64,000 nt of DNA from Vicia villosa (lineage: Eukaryota > Streptophyta > Magnoliopsida > Fabales > Fabaceae), in assembly GCF_029867415.1 (NCBI RefSeq), contig NC_081183.1:147370798-147434797 (forward strand), read 5' to 3'. Under the pieces are notes generated by a model that worked only from the letters and a program-made list of their open reading frames with translations, had not been told where the DNA came from and made no database searches. This document shows, in pieces, positions 1 through 12,284 of this stretch; the first letter of the stretch is position 1, and every line of letters starts with the position of its first letter. The position numbers and the translations under genes are program-made.

Positions 1-3000
1 CTTTTCCTTGTAAATTTTGTTAGAATTGTAGGCATTAAGTCTCAATTCATCCAACTCATGAATTTGAACTTTCCTTTTTTCACCGGCCAAGTTCGGATCA
101 AAATTTAAAAGCTTTAACGCCCAAAAAGCTTTGTGCTCCATCTCAACTGGTAAATGGCAAGTTTTACCATAAACCATTTGAAATGGAGTTAAACCAATTG
201 GAGCCTTATAGGCGGTACGATACGCCCACAATGCATCGTCAAGCTTTTGAGACCAATCTTTTCGCGAACTTGACACGGTTTTCTCAAGGATCCTTTTAAT
301 CTCACGGTTTGAAACCTCAGCTTGGCCATTGGTTTGCGGATGGTATGGAGTAGCAACCTTGTGCTTAACTCCATATTGCTTCAACACTTTTTCAAGTGGA
401 GCATTGCAAAAATGTGATCCGCCATCACTCACCAACACCCTCGGCGTACCGAAACGTGAAAAAATGTTCTTTTTCAAAAATTTGATTACGGTCTTACCGT
501 CAACTTTTGGTGAAGCAATCGCTTCCACCCACTTAGACACATAGTCCACAGCGACCAAAATGTATTCATTGGCAAATGAGGATGGAAATGGACCGACGAA
601 ATCAATTCCCCAACAATCAAACACCTCCACCTCTAGGAAGCTTTGTAGGGGCATTTCATCTCGACGACCAATTCCACCACTCCGCTGACAACTGTCACAA
701 CTCGACACATAACGATAGGCATCTTTAAACAACGTAGGCCACCAAAAACCCGCCTGAAGGGCTTTAGTTTCCGTACGTAATCCATTGTAGTGACCACTAT
801 ATGGTGAATTGTGACAATGCCACAAAATACTTTGAGATTCCTCACTAGTAACACATCTCCTTAAGAGGTTGTCACTACTTAATTTGAAAAGATAAGGCTC
901 ATCCCAAACGTAAAAATTAGCATCGGATAAGAACTTCCGTTTTTGGTTCCAAGTAAGGTCTTCCGGTATCCACCCGGTAACTTTATGGTTAGCCATGTCA
1001 GCAAACCAGGGTCTAACTTCCTGGACCATAAACAGTTTCTCATCAGGAAATTCCTCTTTGACCTCACTTTCAAATTGTGTTACCTCGGTATTCACCAACC
1101 GAGATAAATGGTCAGCTACCACATTTTCAGACCCTTTTTTGTCTCTTACTTCAAGATCAAACTCTTCAAGCAAGAGAATCCACCTAATCAGCCGTTGCTT
1201 TGAGTCCGGCTTAGTGAGCAAGTATTTGATAGCTGCATGGTCAGTATAACACACAATTTTGGAACCAATCAAGTAAGAACGAAATTTCTCTAATGCAAAC
1301 ACAATAGCAAGCAACTCTTTTTCGGTAGTTGCGTAATTGACTTGCGCTTCATTTAAAACTTTGCTCGCATAGTGAATAGCATGAAAAAATTTGTTCTTTC
1401 TTTGTCCTAAAACGGAACCCACCGCATAATCACTCGCATCACACATGAGTTCAAAATCAAGGGACCAATTAGGAGCGACGATTATGGGTGCGGTGACCAA
1501 CTTTTCTTTAAGCTCTAGGAAAGCATTTAAACAAGATTCATCGAAAAGAAATTCCGTACCTTTGTTGAGTAGATTACTCAATGGCTTTGCAACTTTGGAG
1601 AAATCTTTGATAAATCTTCGATAAAACCCGGCATGTCCAAGAAAACTTCGGATACCCTTCACATTCAATGGAGGAGGCAACTTCTCTATCACTTCAATTT
1701 TGGCTTTATCCACCTCAAGGCCTCTTGAAGAAACCTTGTGGCCGAGCACAATTCCTTCGGTAACCATAAAGTTGCACTTCTCCCAATTTAGAACCAAATT
1801 TGATTCCACACAACGACTTAGCATGGTATCAAGACTTTTCAAACATAGATCAAATGAAGCCCCAAAAACCGAGAAGTCATCCATAAACACTTCGATGCAC
1901 TTCTCAATCAAGTCGGAAAAGATAGCTTGCATACACCATTGAAATGTTTCCGGTGCATTACATAACCCGAAAGGCATTCGCCGATAAGCAAAGATACCGA
2001 AAAGGCATGTGAAAGCGGTCTTCTCATGATCCTCGGGATTGACTACAATTTGATTGTATCCCGAATACCCGTCTAAGAAACAATAAAATTGTTGACCGGA
2101 TAATCTCTCGAGCATTTGATCCATAAACGGTAAGGAAAAATGATCTTTCCTCGTAGCTTTATTTAGCCTACGAAAATCGATACACATCCTCCATCCCGTC
2201 ACAGTTCGAGTAGAAATTAGCTCATTCTTCTCATTTCGAATCACCGTCATTCCACCCTTCTTAGGCACCACATGGACGAGACTCACCCAAGCACTATCCG
2301 AGATCGGATAAATCATCCCGGCTTCTAACATTTTCACTACTTCCTTTCTCACTACCTCTTTCATCACCGGATTCAAACATCTTTGTGGTTGAGCCACCGG
2401 TTTAAAGTCATCCTCCATCAAAATCTTATGCATACAAAAGGAGGGACTAATGCCTTTGAGATCGGAAAGTGTCCATCCCATTGCTTCTTGGTTTATTTCT
2501 AGGACCACAAGTAATTTTTCTTCTTCAACCTTAGAAAGGGCGTTGCTAATGATAACCGGCTTGTTTTCATTCTTCTTAAGAAACACATACTTCAAGTGAG
2601 AAGGTAACACTTTCAATTCCACCTTTGGTTCTTCAACTTCAAGCTCATCTTCCAATTCATCAATTTGAGCTTCAAAAGGATTTATCTTATCACATGCCTC
2701 AAGATTTCTCAAGCAATCTTCAATTTCCTTCTCTTGATCTTTTGTAAGCACTTCAAGAGCTTCCATCAAAGTTTTCTCAAGAGGATAATCCAAGTGAATT
2801 TCATTCTCCACTTTCATAATCGCTTTTTCTGTGGCATCAATTCTAAAACAATCATCGTCATCACTAGGGTGCTTGATGGCTTCAAAGAGATTAAGACATA
2901 ATTCCTCGTCTTGGTTTCGCAATTTCATTAAGACATCATCAATGTCTATCATCATTCGGGCCGTCTTCATGAAAGGCCTTCCTAAGATCAATGGTATATC

Positions 3001-4578
3001 AGGATCTTCTTCCATGTCTATGACGAAAAAATCAACGGGAAACCAAAATTTGTCAACCTTAACAAGAAGGTCTTCCGCAACTCCATGAGGATGAGCTGTG
3101 GATTTATCCGCTAATGATAACGTCATTCGAGTCGGCTTCAAGTCATTGATTCCTAACTTTCTCACCATAGACAAAGGGATCAAATTAATGCTAGAACCGG
3201 TATCCACCAAACCTTTGCCTATATGAACATTTCCAATAGACACCGGCAAGGTTACCCGCCCAGGATCATTTGATTTTATCGGTGTAGTGCGTTGAATTAA
3301 CGCATTACAACAAGAGCTCACCGTTACTACCTCCGTATCCAAAAAAATTCTATTTTTGGTGATGATGTCTTTGATGAATTTTGCATACATCGGCATTTGC
3401 TCTAATGCCTCGGAAAAAGGAACATTGATTTGCAACTTGCTAAATATGTCCAAGAACCGAGCATAGTGCTTTGCATCTTCTTTCCTTGACGGACCGGGAG
3501 GGTAAGGTAATTTCTTCACATGAATTGAGTTTTCTTTCATCTTCCCTTTTTCACTCACACTCAATTTTTTTCTCTCTTTTTCTACAACTTTCTCAAGAGT
3601 TTCTTTTTCCACTAATTCTTTCTCTTTCTCATTTTCAACTAAATCACCCTCAACATTTTTTTCTACTTTAATCTCCCTATCTTTTTCACTTTCAACAATT
3701 TCTTCCTCAACTATCTCTCCTACACCCATATCAATATTTCTGCCGCTACGAGTTAGAATTGACTTACAATGCTCCCGAGGATTTTCTTGTGTAGTAGCCG
3801 GAAAAGGACCTTTGTTTTGATCGGCAAGTTGCTTTGACAATTGCCCGACTTGAGTTTCAAGGTTCTTTATGGCGGCATCCGTACTTTTTTGGCTCGCAAT
3901 TTGCAATTGCATGAATTGGCTAAGAGTGTCCTCTATCGAAAGCTTTGTTTGTTGAGGTTGTTGATTGTAACCACCTTGATAAGGATTTTGACGATTCGAT
4001 GGATTCGCATCCGGCCTCCATCCTTGATAACCTTGATTACCTCTTTGTTGGTAACCTTGGTTATTGTTGTAAGGTTGTTGTTGTTGTTGTCTCCCACCAT
4101 AACCTTGATTAGGATTAGACACATAATTAACCTCTTCACCCGGTGGAGGACAAAAACCAGTTTGATGGTCACCCCTACACAATTCACAACACATCACCTG
4201 TTGATTTTTAGAAGGGATCCCATGTATCTCTTTGATTTGTTGAGGGAGTTTTGACATTTGTTGAGTGAGCAATTCTACTTGTTGTGTCAATAACTTATTT
4301 TGAGCAAGTATTGCATCACTAGTATTCAATTCAAGAACTCCCGGCTTTCTTTGTGATGCACTACGGTTGTGTTGCCCTTGATGATCATTCAAAGCCATCC
4401 TATCAATGATAGCAATTGCTTCAGCAGCAGTTTTTGACATCAACGAACCACCCGCGGTCGCATCTAAAAGAGTTTTTGGTTGAGGTTGGAGTCCATTTCT
4501 AAAGATATGGATTTGAGACAATTCATCAAATCCATGCCCTTTGCATTTTCTAACCATAAACTTGAACCTCTCCCAAGC
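1..4578 (-). CDS. gag C-terminus, protease, reverse transcriptase, RNase H and integrase (open to window edge)
   Basis: Reading minus-strand triplets in the gag frame, I found no stop codon from 4578 to position 1, about 1526 codons. A CCHC-like knuckle ([14 protein letters not shown]) lies at about 4150-4190, followed by Q/N/G-rich sequence at 3960-4110 and a K/E-rich linker at 3540-3720. The protease motif DTGSS is at about 3190-3204. Reverse transcriptase spans about 1500-2330, with FMDDFSVFG at 1861-1887. RNase H lies about 1150-1450. Integrase has an HHCC zinc region at about 680-830 and a DDE triad: D at 601-603, D at 424-426 and E at 316-318, with 35 residues between the last two. The chain is cut by the window edge. 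It would be translated only if the stop at 4579-4581 were bypassed or if translation began internally. Confidence 0.85.
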
Positions 4579-5184
4579 TTAATTGAGAGATTCACTCGGG
4601 CCTTGAGAGAACACTGTTATAGAAGTTTTTGCTTCCATGAACCTATTGTGAGGAAAGAACCTATCTAAAAACTTCTCTTCTAACTCGTTCCAATTTTTCA
4701 TAACATTGTTCGGTTGATCAAGATACCACTCCTTAGCTTTTCCTATCAAGGAATGAGGAAATAGTCTCCTGAAAACTTGTTCTTCTTCGGCCTCCGGAGC
4801 ACCAATGGTTCCGGCGATCTCATAGAACTTTGTTAGATGAGTAAAAGGATCCTCGTGATCTGCTCCGGTGAAAGGATTCTGATAAAGTAATTGAAGTAAC
4901 CCCGTTTTCATCTCGGAGTTTCTTCCATTGGCTTGGTCACGAGCAAATTGTGCATTGAGTCGAGGGCTATTAACACATGGCCCTCGAGGTGGAACATTTG
5001 GATCCGCAGCCATTTCTTCCTCAACTAAGTTTTCAACCGGAGTTGAAGAAGAAGATGCTTCTTGTTGTTGTCTTCTTTCCCTAGCTAGTTGTCTCCTCCT
5101 ACGAGTTTTGCTATTCTCTCTACGTGCAGTCCTCTCAATCTCAGGATCAAAAAGGAGTTGATCTGCAGGTGTACGTCCTCGCAT
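4579..5184 (-). pseudogene. retrotransposon gag N-terminus ending at a premature stop
   Basis: This 201-residue segment starts at the ATG 5184-5182, about 130 bases inside the primer-binding site. An Arg-rich N-terminus is followed by the plant retrotransposon gag core, including the stretches DPFTHLTKFYEIAGT and AKEWYLDQP. It ends with TAA at 4581-4579, directly after the residues ESLN. The same frame resumes immediately with AWERFKFM, the usual continuation of this gag domain, so the stop looks like a single G-to-T change at what was probably a GAA codon. The bases after the stop (GCUUGG) are not a recognised readthrough context. Without suppression this copy cannot make full gag or pol. 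Confidence 0.85.
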
Positions 5185-5312
5185 AAACTGTAATCTGAAA
5201 AACTAACCAAGCAAATTAACAAACACAAGGGATAAGAGCTAAGAAATAAGAGATTTAATTATAAGACTCAATACAAAACAAACTATTGCAATGCTTGCAA
5301 TATCTAAACAAC

Positions 5313-5332
5313 AATCCCCGGCAATGGCGCCA
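5313..5332 (-). other. primer-binding site, tRNA-Asp type
   Basis: On the minus strand the 18-base core TGGCGCCATTGCCGGGGA lies six bases after the LTR end. It is complementary to the 3' acceptor end expected for tRNA-Asp, with one mismatch to the usual Athila site (A for G at the ninth base). This fixes the LTR boundary and the direction of the element. Confidence 0.8.
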
Positions 5333-6154
5333 TTTTGTTGAAAGAGTATTGTGGTACTTTTTGTTTATCGTTTCCACAGGGATTGAAGCGATATTACCTC
5401 CGTTCTATAGTTTATTTTGTCGTGAGTTAAAGTTAACATAGGGTTTGGTTTTGATTTGGCAACGTAGTTCTTCGATCTCATGCAAAAAGTGTTAAACTTG
5501 GTATGTGGTTTTAAAAGATGGTAAAAGAATGTCAAGATTAGATTTTTGATAATTTACTTCTAAGATATTTTCTTGATCAAATATGTGAACTCATGAATGA
5601 TACAATAATCACAATCCTCTCAATATGTTTCATGTCTAAACCATATTGTGAGATTTGCCATTTTGATCCTTAAATGATCTCTCAACCTAACTATCAAAAT
5701 GACAACATTCAAAGCTTAATATAGGTGAATATCAACTCACAAGGCTATTTCTAAACTTTACTTATTGATAGATAAAAAACCTAGGTCAAGACTTGAAAAC
5801 ATTTTCTCAAATAGAATACAAATCTTATAAATAAATTAACACAGGGTTTTTCACCATATATATATCATCACTTGTTCACATACAAAAGATCAAAAGAAAT
5901 ACAAACTAAAAGCAAATCATCTACCTCTAATCTTGACACCAAGAAGGTTTAGCCACCCATTTCCATGGTGACTTGAGCAACAAGCAAACTATCAAGCTTT
6001 ATGAACATCAAGATGGAAGTCTCCAAGATTGATGGGTAAAAACTTGAATTTAAATAACAATGGAAGTTTTAGGGTTTTCTCACTCAAAATGATAGATTTT
6101 GGTTCAAGAGAGAGAAATTAAAGATGGAATGAGTCTCAAAATATCTAACAAACA

Positions 6155-6162
6155 CTATATAG
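6155..6162 (-). promoter_or_regulatory. candidate TATA box of the Athila-type LTR
   Basis: Minus-strand CTATATAG lies about 500 bases inside the LTR, just downstream (in the element's sense) of the GC-rich motif cluster. It fits a U3 core promoter, with transcription starting near 6125. It is the best-placed TATA-like sequence in the LTR, but no start site is proven. Confidence 0.45.
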
Positions 6163-6181
6163 CATGGCACATCTGCACAGA

Positions 6182-6415
6182 TTCGCCCGGCGGAAGAACA
6201 GCTTCGCCGGACGAAACCCACTAAACAGGCCACGTGACCTCAAAAGTACAACTAAAGAAACCAAAATAATATCTTCTTCCGCCCGGCGAGCCAGATGCTC
6301 CGCCGGGCGCTCCAGAACAGAAAGATGGCCAAAAATTGAGCTGTTTCGCCCCTGGCTCGCCTACCACTCGCCGGGCGGAGCTTCGCCTACAAGCCTTGTC
6401 TCGCCGGGCGAAAAC
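6182..6415. repeat. cluster of inverted GC-rich CGCCCGGCG / CGCCGGGCG motifs
   Basis: Within an otherwise AT-rich LTR, 9-10-base motifs of the type CGCCCGGCG and its complement CGCCGGGCG, or close variants, occur about seven times in both directions (about 6185, 6213, 6280, 6302, 6350, 6371 and 6402). They can pair with one another as several alternative hairpins. They sit immediately upstream of the candidate TATA box, which would suit a U3 regulatory cluster. Confidence 0.6.
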
Positions 6416-6689
6416 AAGCAAACACTGACACCTTCAGAGTTGCCTAAATCCTCGATTCTTCGACTTTTTTCCCGATTTTTCTGAACTTTTGCTATCACCA
6501 ATAACTGAAACACTAGAAAATAGATCAAAATACCAAATATTTACATATGACAAAAATCACTTATTTACATAAGCTATTCTTCTAAAAACATAGAAAAAGG
6601 GGTAAAAAGTGTCTTAAAAAACATATGAATAGAAACCACAAAAGACACTCAACACGAGGTCAGATAGATTATTGTTGTTGTTATCGATT

Positions 6690-7437
6690 TGCATCCTTTG
6701 GTGAATTATTTGCCGACTATGCTCGACGCTCCACTGTTGTCCATGTTTGTTAAGCGATGGTATTAGGATACATCCTCCTTTCATCTCCCATTTCGTGAGA
6801 TGATGATTAACATGGATTATATCCCTGCCTCTTCTATCTCCCAATTACAAGTAACTTCTTTACTGCTCTCCACCTTAACCAAAAGCTTGCATGTATTACA
6901 ACTGAGAAGTACTTGGGGGTTACCAAAACCATGGTCATGGAAAAGTTTAGGTTTAACAGGGGGTTTCACTTTCGTCTCTCTTAGCTCTAGGATATGTATC
7001 AGACACTAGTGGAACCCTCTATGTATGAGGCGCCCGCTAGGGTATATATGTTGTATCTAGTAGGATGCATTATCCTAGCGGATAAGTCTCGTGTATACAT
7101 CGATGCCAGATAAATCTTTGTATTTTTTGAGCTTGGGCAGGTCGACTGGGAATTTGCGTGTGTTGTTTTGACGGTACTATATACTTCCCTTGGAGAGGCC
7201 TGTCTTTGAGACGAGGCAACATTCAATTTATATGAATCTATTTAGGTATGCATATTTATTATGTTTTACTTATTCAGTTTTTATTGGTTAAAGACATTTT
7301 GTAAATGTAATTTCTTCTTCTTGCACAGTGTAGGATATACGAGTATTTTCCGTCTATTTGTGACAGACGTGTTTGTTTTCCTACCACTGGCTCTCCACGG
7401 GCCACCAAATGGAGGTCCAAACATTCACATCTACACT
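6690..7437 (+). pseudogene. plant mobile domain (MAIN-like, PMD) pseudogene
   Basis: Not one open frame, but translation in steps gives recognisable PMD blocks. At about 6738-6830 the residues KRWY-stop-DTSSFHLPFREM match the family pattern 'ERW.P.T.TFHLP.GEM'. At 7030-7105 the residues ARVYMLYLVGCIILADKS match the family's YLL.LVG..IF.DKS block. At 7140-7200 the residues GQVDWEFACVVLTVLYTSLG match its 'G.Y.WG.A.LA.LYR.L' block. A phase-compatible second exon at 7325-7437 (IYEYFP...PRATKWRS) follows a GTATGC...TGCACAG intron (7245-7324). Internal stops at about 6750, 7110 and 7216 show it is dead. PMD proteins are often transposon-related or domesticated. The left end abuts the Athila LTR. 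Confidence 0.7.
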
Positions 7438-7700
7438 ATTATGAAAATACCTTTAATAATGGTTGCAAAAGACCTATAATAATGGTTAAACAACCGTAGT
7501 TAGGTAGAGTGTGAGTGTATGTGGATCATTTACAACCACGGTTCACTGTCCGTGGTAGAAAACTGGAAAGCGCACTACCTATAATCACAATTATTTTAAA
7601 TAACCTTAGTGAAAAGTAACATCATTTTTGTTGTTTAAACAACCTTAAACTATGGTTTATCTTTCAACCATGATGATATGTTCTTTGAGTTTATTATAAC
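7434..7700. mobile_element. CACTA-like terminal segment with AACC(G/A)TGGTT-type repeats
   Basis: The sequence starts CACTATTATGAAAATACC at 7434, directly at the end of the PMD remnant, followed by several short direct and inverted repeats of the type AACCACGGTT / AACCGTAGTT (about 7480-7670). Such subterminal repeats after a CACTA start are typical of En/Spm-type elements. No matching reverse end (…TAGTG) was found, so this is a fragment or a misread. Confidence 0.4.
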
Positions 7701-7895
7701 ATATGTGGAATGCTTATTTCACCAACTAATCACTAAACATAACCTTTTAATGTGATATATAAATTAATAATTTGACAAGTTATATTAGAATAACATGTTA
7801 CAGTAATCAATGTTTTCCTAGATTTTTTCTTTTCATTCTCTGTATCTCGCACGTATTTTAAGTGTTAGAATTAGGTTCAATGCTTGTTGTAACAC
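7701..7895. other. AT-rich spacer, nothing recognised
   Basis: AT-rich sequence between the two CACTA-like ends. I see no coding frame, tandem repeat or structured element. Confidence 0.5.
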
Positions 7896-8242
7896 CACTA
7901 CTTCAAAAAGCGCTTTCAACGTCTCACACGAAATGCATTTTACCTTAAAAAAAGAATCGAGGTAACGAGAGGCTACATGAAAAGTAATGACTTAACACCT
8001 CGGTTTTTAAAACACCGAGGTAAAGGTTTATTATGACATGGGTTAGAACCCTAGTTTCTGCACTTTTATTATTTACAAAAACTAGCGCTTTTTTATCTCA
8101 ATTTATTATGGCATTAATTTTTTTTTTTTAATAAATCTCATTAGAGTGTTAACAAATAAAAATATAAAGTGTATTAGCTGAGATTCGAAGCATATCTTGA
8201 ATGGTGTATCATCTCGGTGTTTATAAAAACTGAGGCAACAAG

Positions 8243-8243
<1 letters not shown>
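7896..8243. mobile_element. CACTA-like terminal segment with CCTCGGTTTT hairpins
   Basis: Starts CACTACTTCAAAAAGCGC at 7896. Downstream, CCTCGGTTTTTAAAACACCGAGG (about 8001-8023) is a short hairpin, and further half-motifs follow at 8210-8235 (CTCGGTGT…ACTGAGG) and beyond the microsatellite at 8662 (CCTCGGTTTT). The pattern is that of CACTA subterminal repeats. The opposite terminus is not visible. Confidence 0.4.

Positions 8244-8319
<76 letters not shown>
8244..8319. repeat. (AT)n microsatellite, left block
   Basis: An uninterrupted AT dinucleotide run of about 76 bases ending exactly at the MITE. The long 'YIYIYI' reading frames here are artefacts of the repeat. Confidence 0.95.
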
Positions 8320-9929
<1,610 letters not shown>

Positions 9930-10257
9930 ACGATGCGCTCTCGACCGTTCTGTTTCGCCCGTTTTCTCCGGTAGGGTTCTGGCCGGTGACGGCGTTTCAC
10001 CCGGTGGAGCTTGAAGAGGCTTCTGAAAGGGTTTTCCCCTCTTTCTCAATTTCGGTTTAAATTCTTGGCTTTAGGGCTCAGGGACCTTATTGAGGAGGTG
10101 TGGTGTAGACCTTTTTAGGGATTTTCAAGCTTGTCGGTCGTCTCTTTCTCGACTGTGCTTTTACTGGGTTTTTCTGGTTTCATCTTCTTCTCGGTGCACC
10201 GGTTCTTCTTCTTCTGTAGCGTGTTTTCTTTTTCTGGTATCGCCCTCGGATCTCAAG

Positions 10258-10779
10258 ATGCAGAAGGGGGTGTGGACAAAATTTTCATATCACAGAGCTT
10301 CTAGTCCGAGATGGGATATCTTTCCCTTTAGGGGGAGGAATCGGAACCTTCCTTCAGCTAACAGTGTCGTGGTTTCCATGTACGTTTCCGAGTTCCCTGA
10401 AGATTATACAGCGAGAGAACTCTTCAATCTGTTTGGTTGCGCAGGTAATGTGGTGGAAGTGGCTATTTCACCTAGAAGGAATAAGATAGGAAAGCGTTTC
10501 GGTTTCGCTAGGTTCGCTGGTGTGAAAGATGGTAGGCTCTTAGCGGTTCGTCTGGATAATATTATCATTGCTGGTAGGAAAATACACGTGAATTTTCCCA
10601 GGTATCAGAGGCGTTCTATGGGGGGAGCGGTTAGGAGGGGCGGTTCTGGGAAAGGAGTAGAGAGGAGTGTGCCTCATCCGGCTAACGTTACGAATAGGAA
10701 GTTTAGAGGGGCGAATTTCACTCGTCCTGGAAAGTCTTTTGCGGAGGCTGTTGGTATGGCAAGGGGGTTTCTGATGTAA
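10258..10779 (+). pseudogene. LINE ORF1, N-terminal part with RNA-recognition motif
   Basis: The start chosen is the ATG at 10258 (MQKGVWTKF), because it aligns with the start of the related ORF1 on the minus strand (14806). Upstream frame sequence from 10090 is leader. An RNA-recognition motif runs from about 10372 to 10605, with RNP2-like MYVSEFP and RNP1-like KRFGFARF. ORF1 proteins bind the element's RNA. The frame ends at TAA 10777-10779, well short of the usual ORF1 length, and the following part is in another frame. Confidence 0.75.
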
Positions 10780-10886
10780 AGGAGGCAGAGATACCGTTGT
10801 TTACCTTCCAGTCCAACGAGTAAGTCAGAAGACGCTTTGTTAAAGAGTTTGTGGGAGTTTTGTGATTTCTAGGTGCGGCGTATAAT

Positions 10887-12284
10887 GTGCAGACTCACAT
10901 GGAGTTAGAAGGGGTTTTTGGGGTGAAAGTTACTCCGATAGGCGGGAATTCTTATTTGCTTGAGGAGTCGGAGGAGGGTTTTATAGAAGATTTGATAGGG
11001 GAAGGAGAGTTATGGTGGAAGGAATGGTTTTCGGATATTAAGAAATGGGAGGAAGGGTCTATCAATGGCAGTAGGGATGCGTGGTTCAGAATCTATGGTA
11101 TACCGCTTCATGTGTGGAATGCGGAATTCTTTGTGGCATTAGCAGGGTCGTGGGGAAGGTTTATATGTGTGGACGAGAACACCACTAAAGGCGATGCTTT
11201 CGATGTGGCAAGAGTGATGGTCAACATCCCCATCACACGCAAGATTCCCGAAACTGTAACGGTAAACATTGATGGCAGAATGTTTATTCTTTGTGTTAGG
11301 GAAGATGCGGCTGGCATGACGCGCATGATTTCGGGAAAAGTGTCTTCTCTGTCTTCTGGATGTGGTTCATCAGAGTCAGAGGTAGGCTGGATAGAGGATT
11401 TTGGGGGCAAGGACGGTATTATGGGGTCGGAGTTTTCTCTGGACAACAACGATCATCTTTAGGCGGAAATGGATTCGGTTGGCAGTGCTCAAGCGATTCT
11501 GGCTGTGGTTTCTCTGGAGGATGGTTCTTGTTTTAAAGTAGGAGCAAATAAGGACAAAATAGAGGTAGTTATTGATGGGGAGAAGGCAAGACGGTTGTAT
11601 GCTGAGGCGGGGATGTTCGAGAATTCATTGTCGATATTGCGCAACGATTCGCACCAGGCTGAATCGGCTTTGCCAAAGGTTACAACAACAGCTGCAATTT
11701 TGATTTGTGTAGGTAATCACAGCGGCGGGAAGGACGCAAGGGCTGGGAACGATTCCATTTCGTCCTTTCGCAGCGACGCTGCTGCTGAGAGCGAAGCAGA
11801 GCGCAATCATAGCGGACCTATCCTTAGTCTTGGTCTGGCTGCGGGTATACAAGGCATGGAGGCTCTTAAAAAATTGAGGTACAAATGTTTGAATGATCAA
11901 AGGGCCAGCAGTGTGTGTGGTGCTGAGGGCAGGAGAAAGAAAACTTCGAGTGGGATCAATATTGCTTCGGGTGGTAACAGACAGCATAACAAAAAGGGGG
12001 TTCTTCCTTTTGTGAACTCTTTGAAGGAAGGTAGTGGACATAGTGGTAGTAGGATGGTGTATTATGGGGATCAAATAGAGAATTCGGATATTTGTAGAAA
12101 TAATGATAGGCAATGGGAATTTCTGAAGCGGGATGTTGGGGGCAAATTATTGGCGGCGATAGTGGCGTTGGGAGTGGTTGATGAAGAGGGTCGGAGTAAG
12201 TTAAGCAATAGAATTGAAAGCTTGGAGCAAGAGAGATACAAAGAAGGTGAGTTTTCGAAGGCGTTAAAAAATGGTGTGCAATGA
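10887..12284 (+). pseudogene. LINE ORF1, C-terminal part (DUF4283-like), one stop
   Basis: This continues ORF1 in a different frame from the first part. The region 10890-11310 has the DUF4283-like signature AWFRIYGIPLHVWNAEFF, then DVARVMVNIP. An in-frame TAG at 11460-11462 separates 10887-11462 from 11469-12284. The second part is low-complexity with no domain I recognise. It ends with a TGA at 12282-12284 that overlaps the ATG of ORF2 at 12281 (ATGA), so ORF2 would be reached by re-initiation in the -1 frame. A frame change plus two stops make ORF1 non-functional as it stands. Confidence 0.7.

Larger units (their letters stand above)
1..6654 (-). mobile_element. Athila-type Ty3/gypsy LTR retrotransposon, 5' half
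   Basis: Read on the minus strand the order is LTR (6654-5339), primer-binding site, short leader, gag, protease, reverse transcriptase, RNase H and integrase, which is the Ty3/gypsy order. The primer site complementary to the 3' end of tRNA-Asp and reverse transcriptase wording such as '[15 protein letters not shown]' are features I associate with the Athila lineage. The element continues beyond position 1, so the 3' LTR and any env-like region are outside the window and the target-site duplication cannot be tested. Coding capacity is almost intact (one stop), suggesting a relatively young copy. The clade is assigned by motif memory, not by a tree. Confidence 0.88.
5339..6654 (-). repeat. 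5' LTR of the Athila-type element
   Basis: On the minus strand the LTR begins TGTTGAGTGTC at 6654 and ends ACTCTTTCA at 5339, giving the TG...CA ends expected of LTRs, with the primer site six bases further on. Its length is about 1316 bp. The outer boundary is inferred from the TG and the change of sequence character; the 3' LTR partner is outside the window, so it could not be confirmed by comparison. Confidence 0.7.

Noticed and set aside
189..1249. Short frames on both strands within the Athila-type pol region
   Set aside because: All overlap the long open pol frame in other phases and have no family features.
3841..4254. 137-codon plus-strand frame with repeated LI/RI
   Set aside because: Antisense shadow of the Q/N-rich linker of the gag-pol protein.
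4579..4581. Programmed readthrough of the gag stop
   Set aside because: TAA followed by GCTTGG has no known suppression context, and the flanking residues match continuous gag, so a simple nonsense mutation is more likely.
10090..10257. Upstream extension of LINE ORF1 to 10090
   Set aside because: Low-complexity leader; the related ORF1 on the minus strand starts at the position equivalent to 10258.
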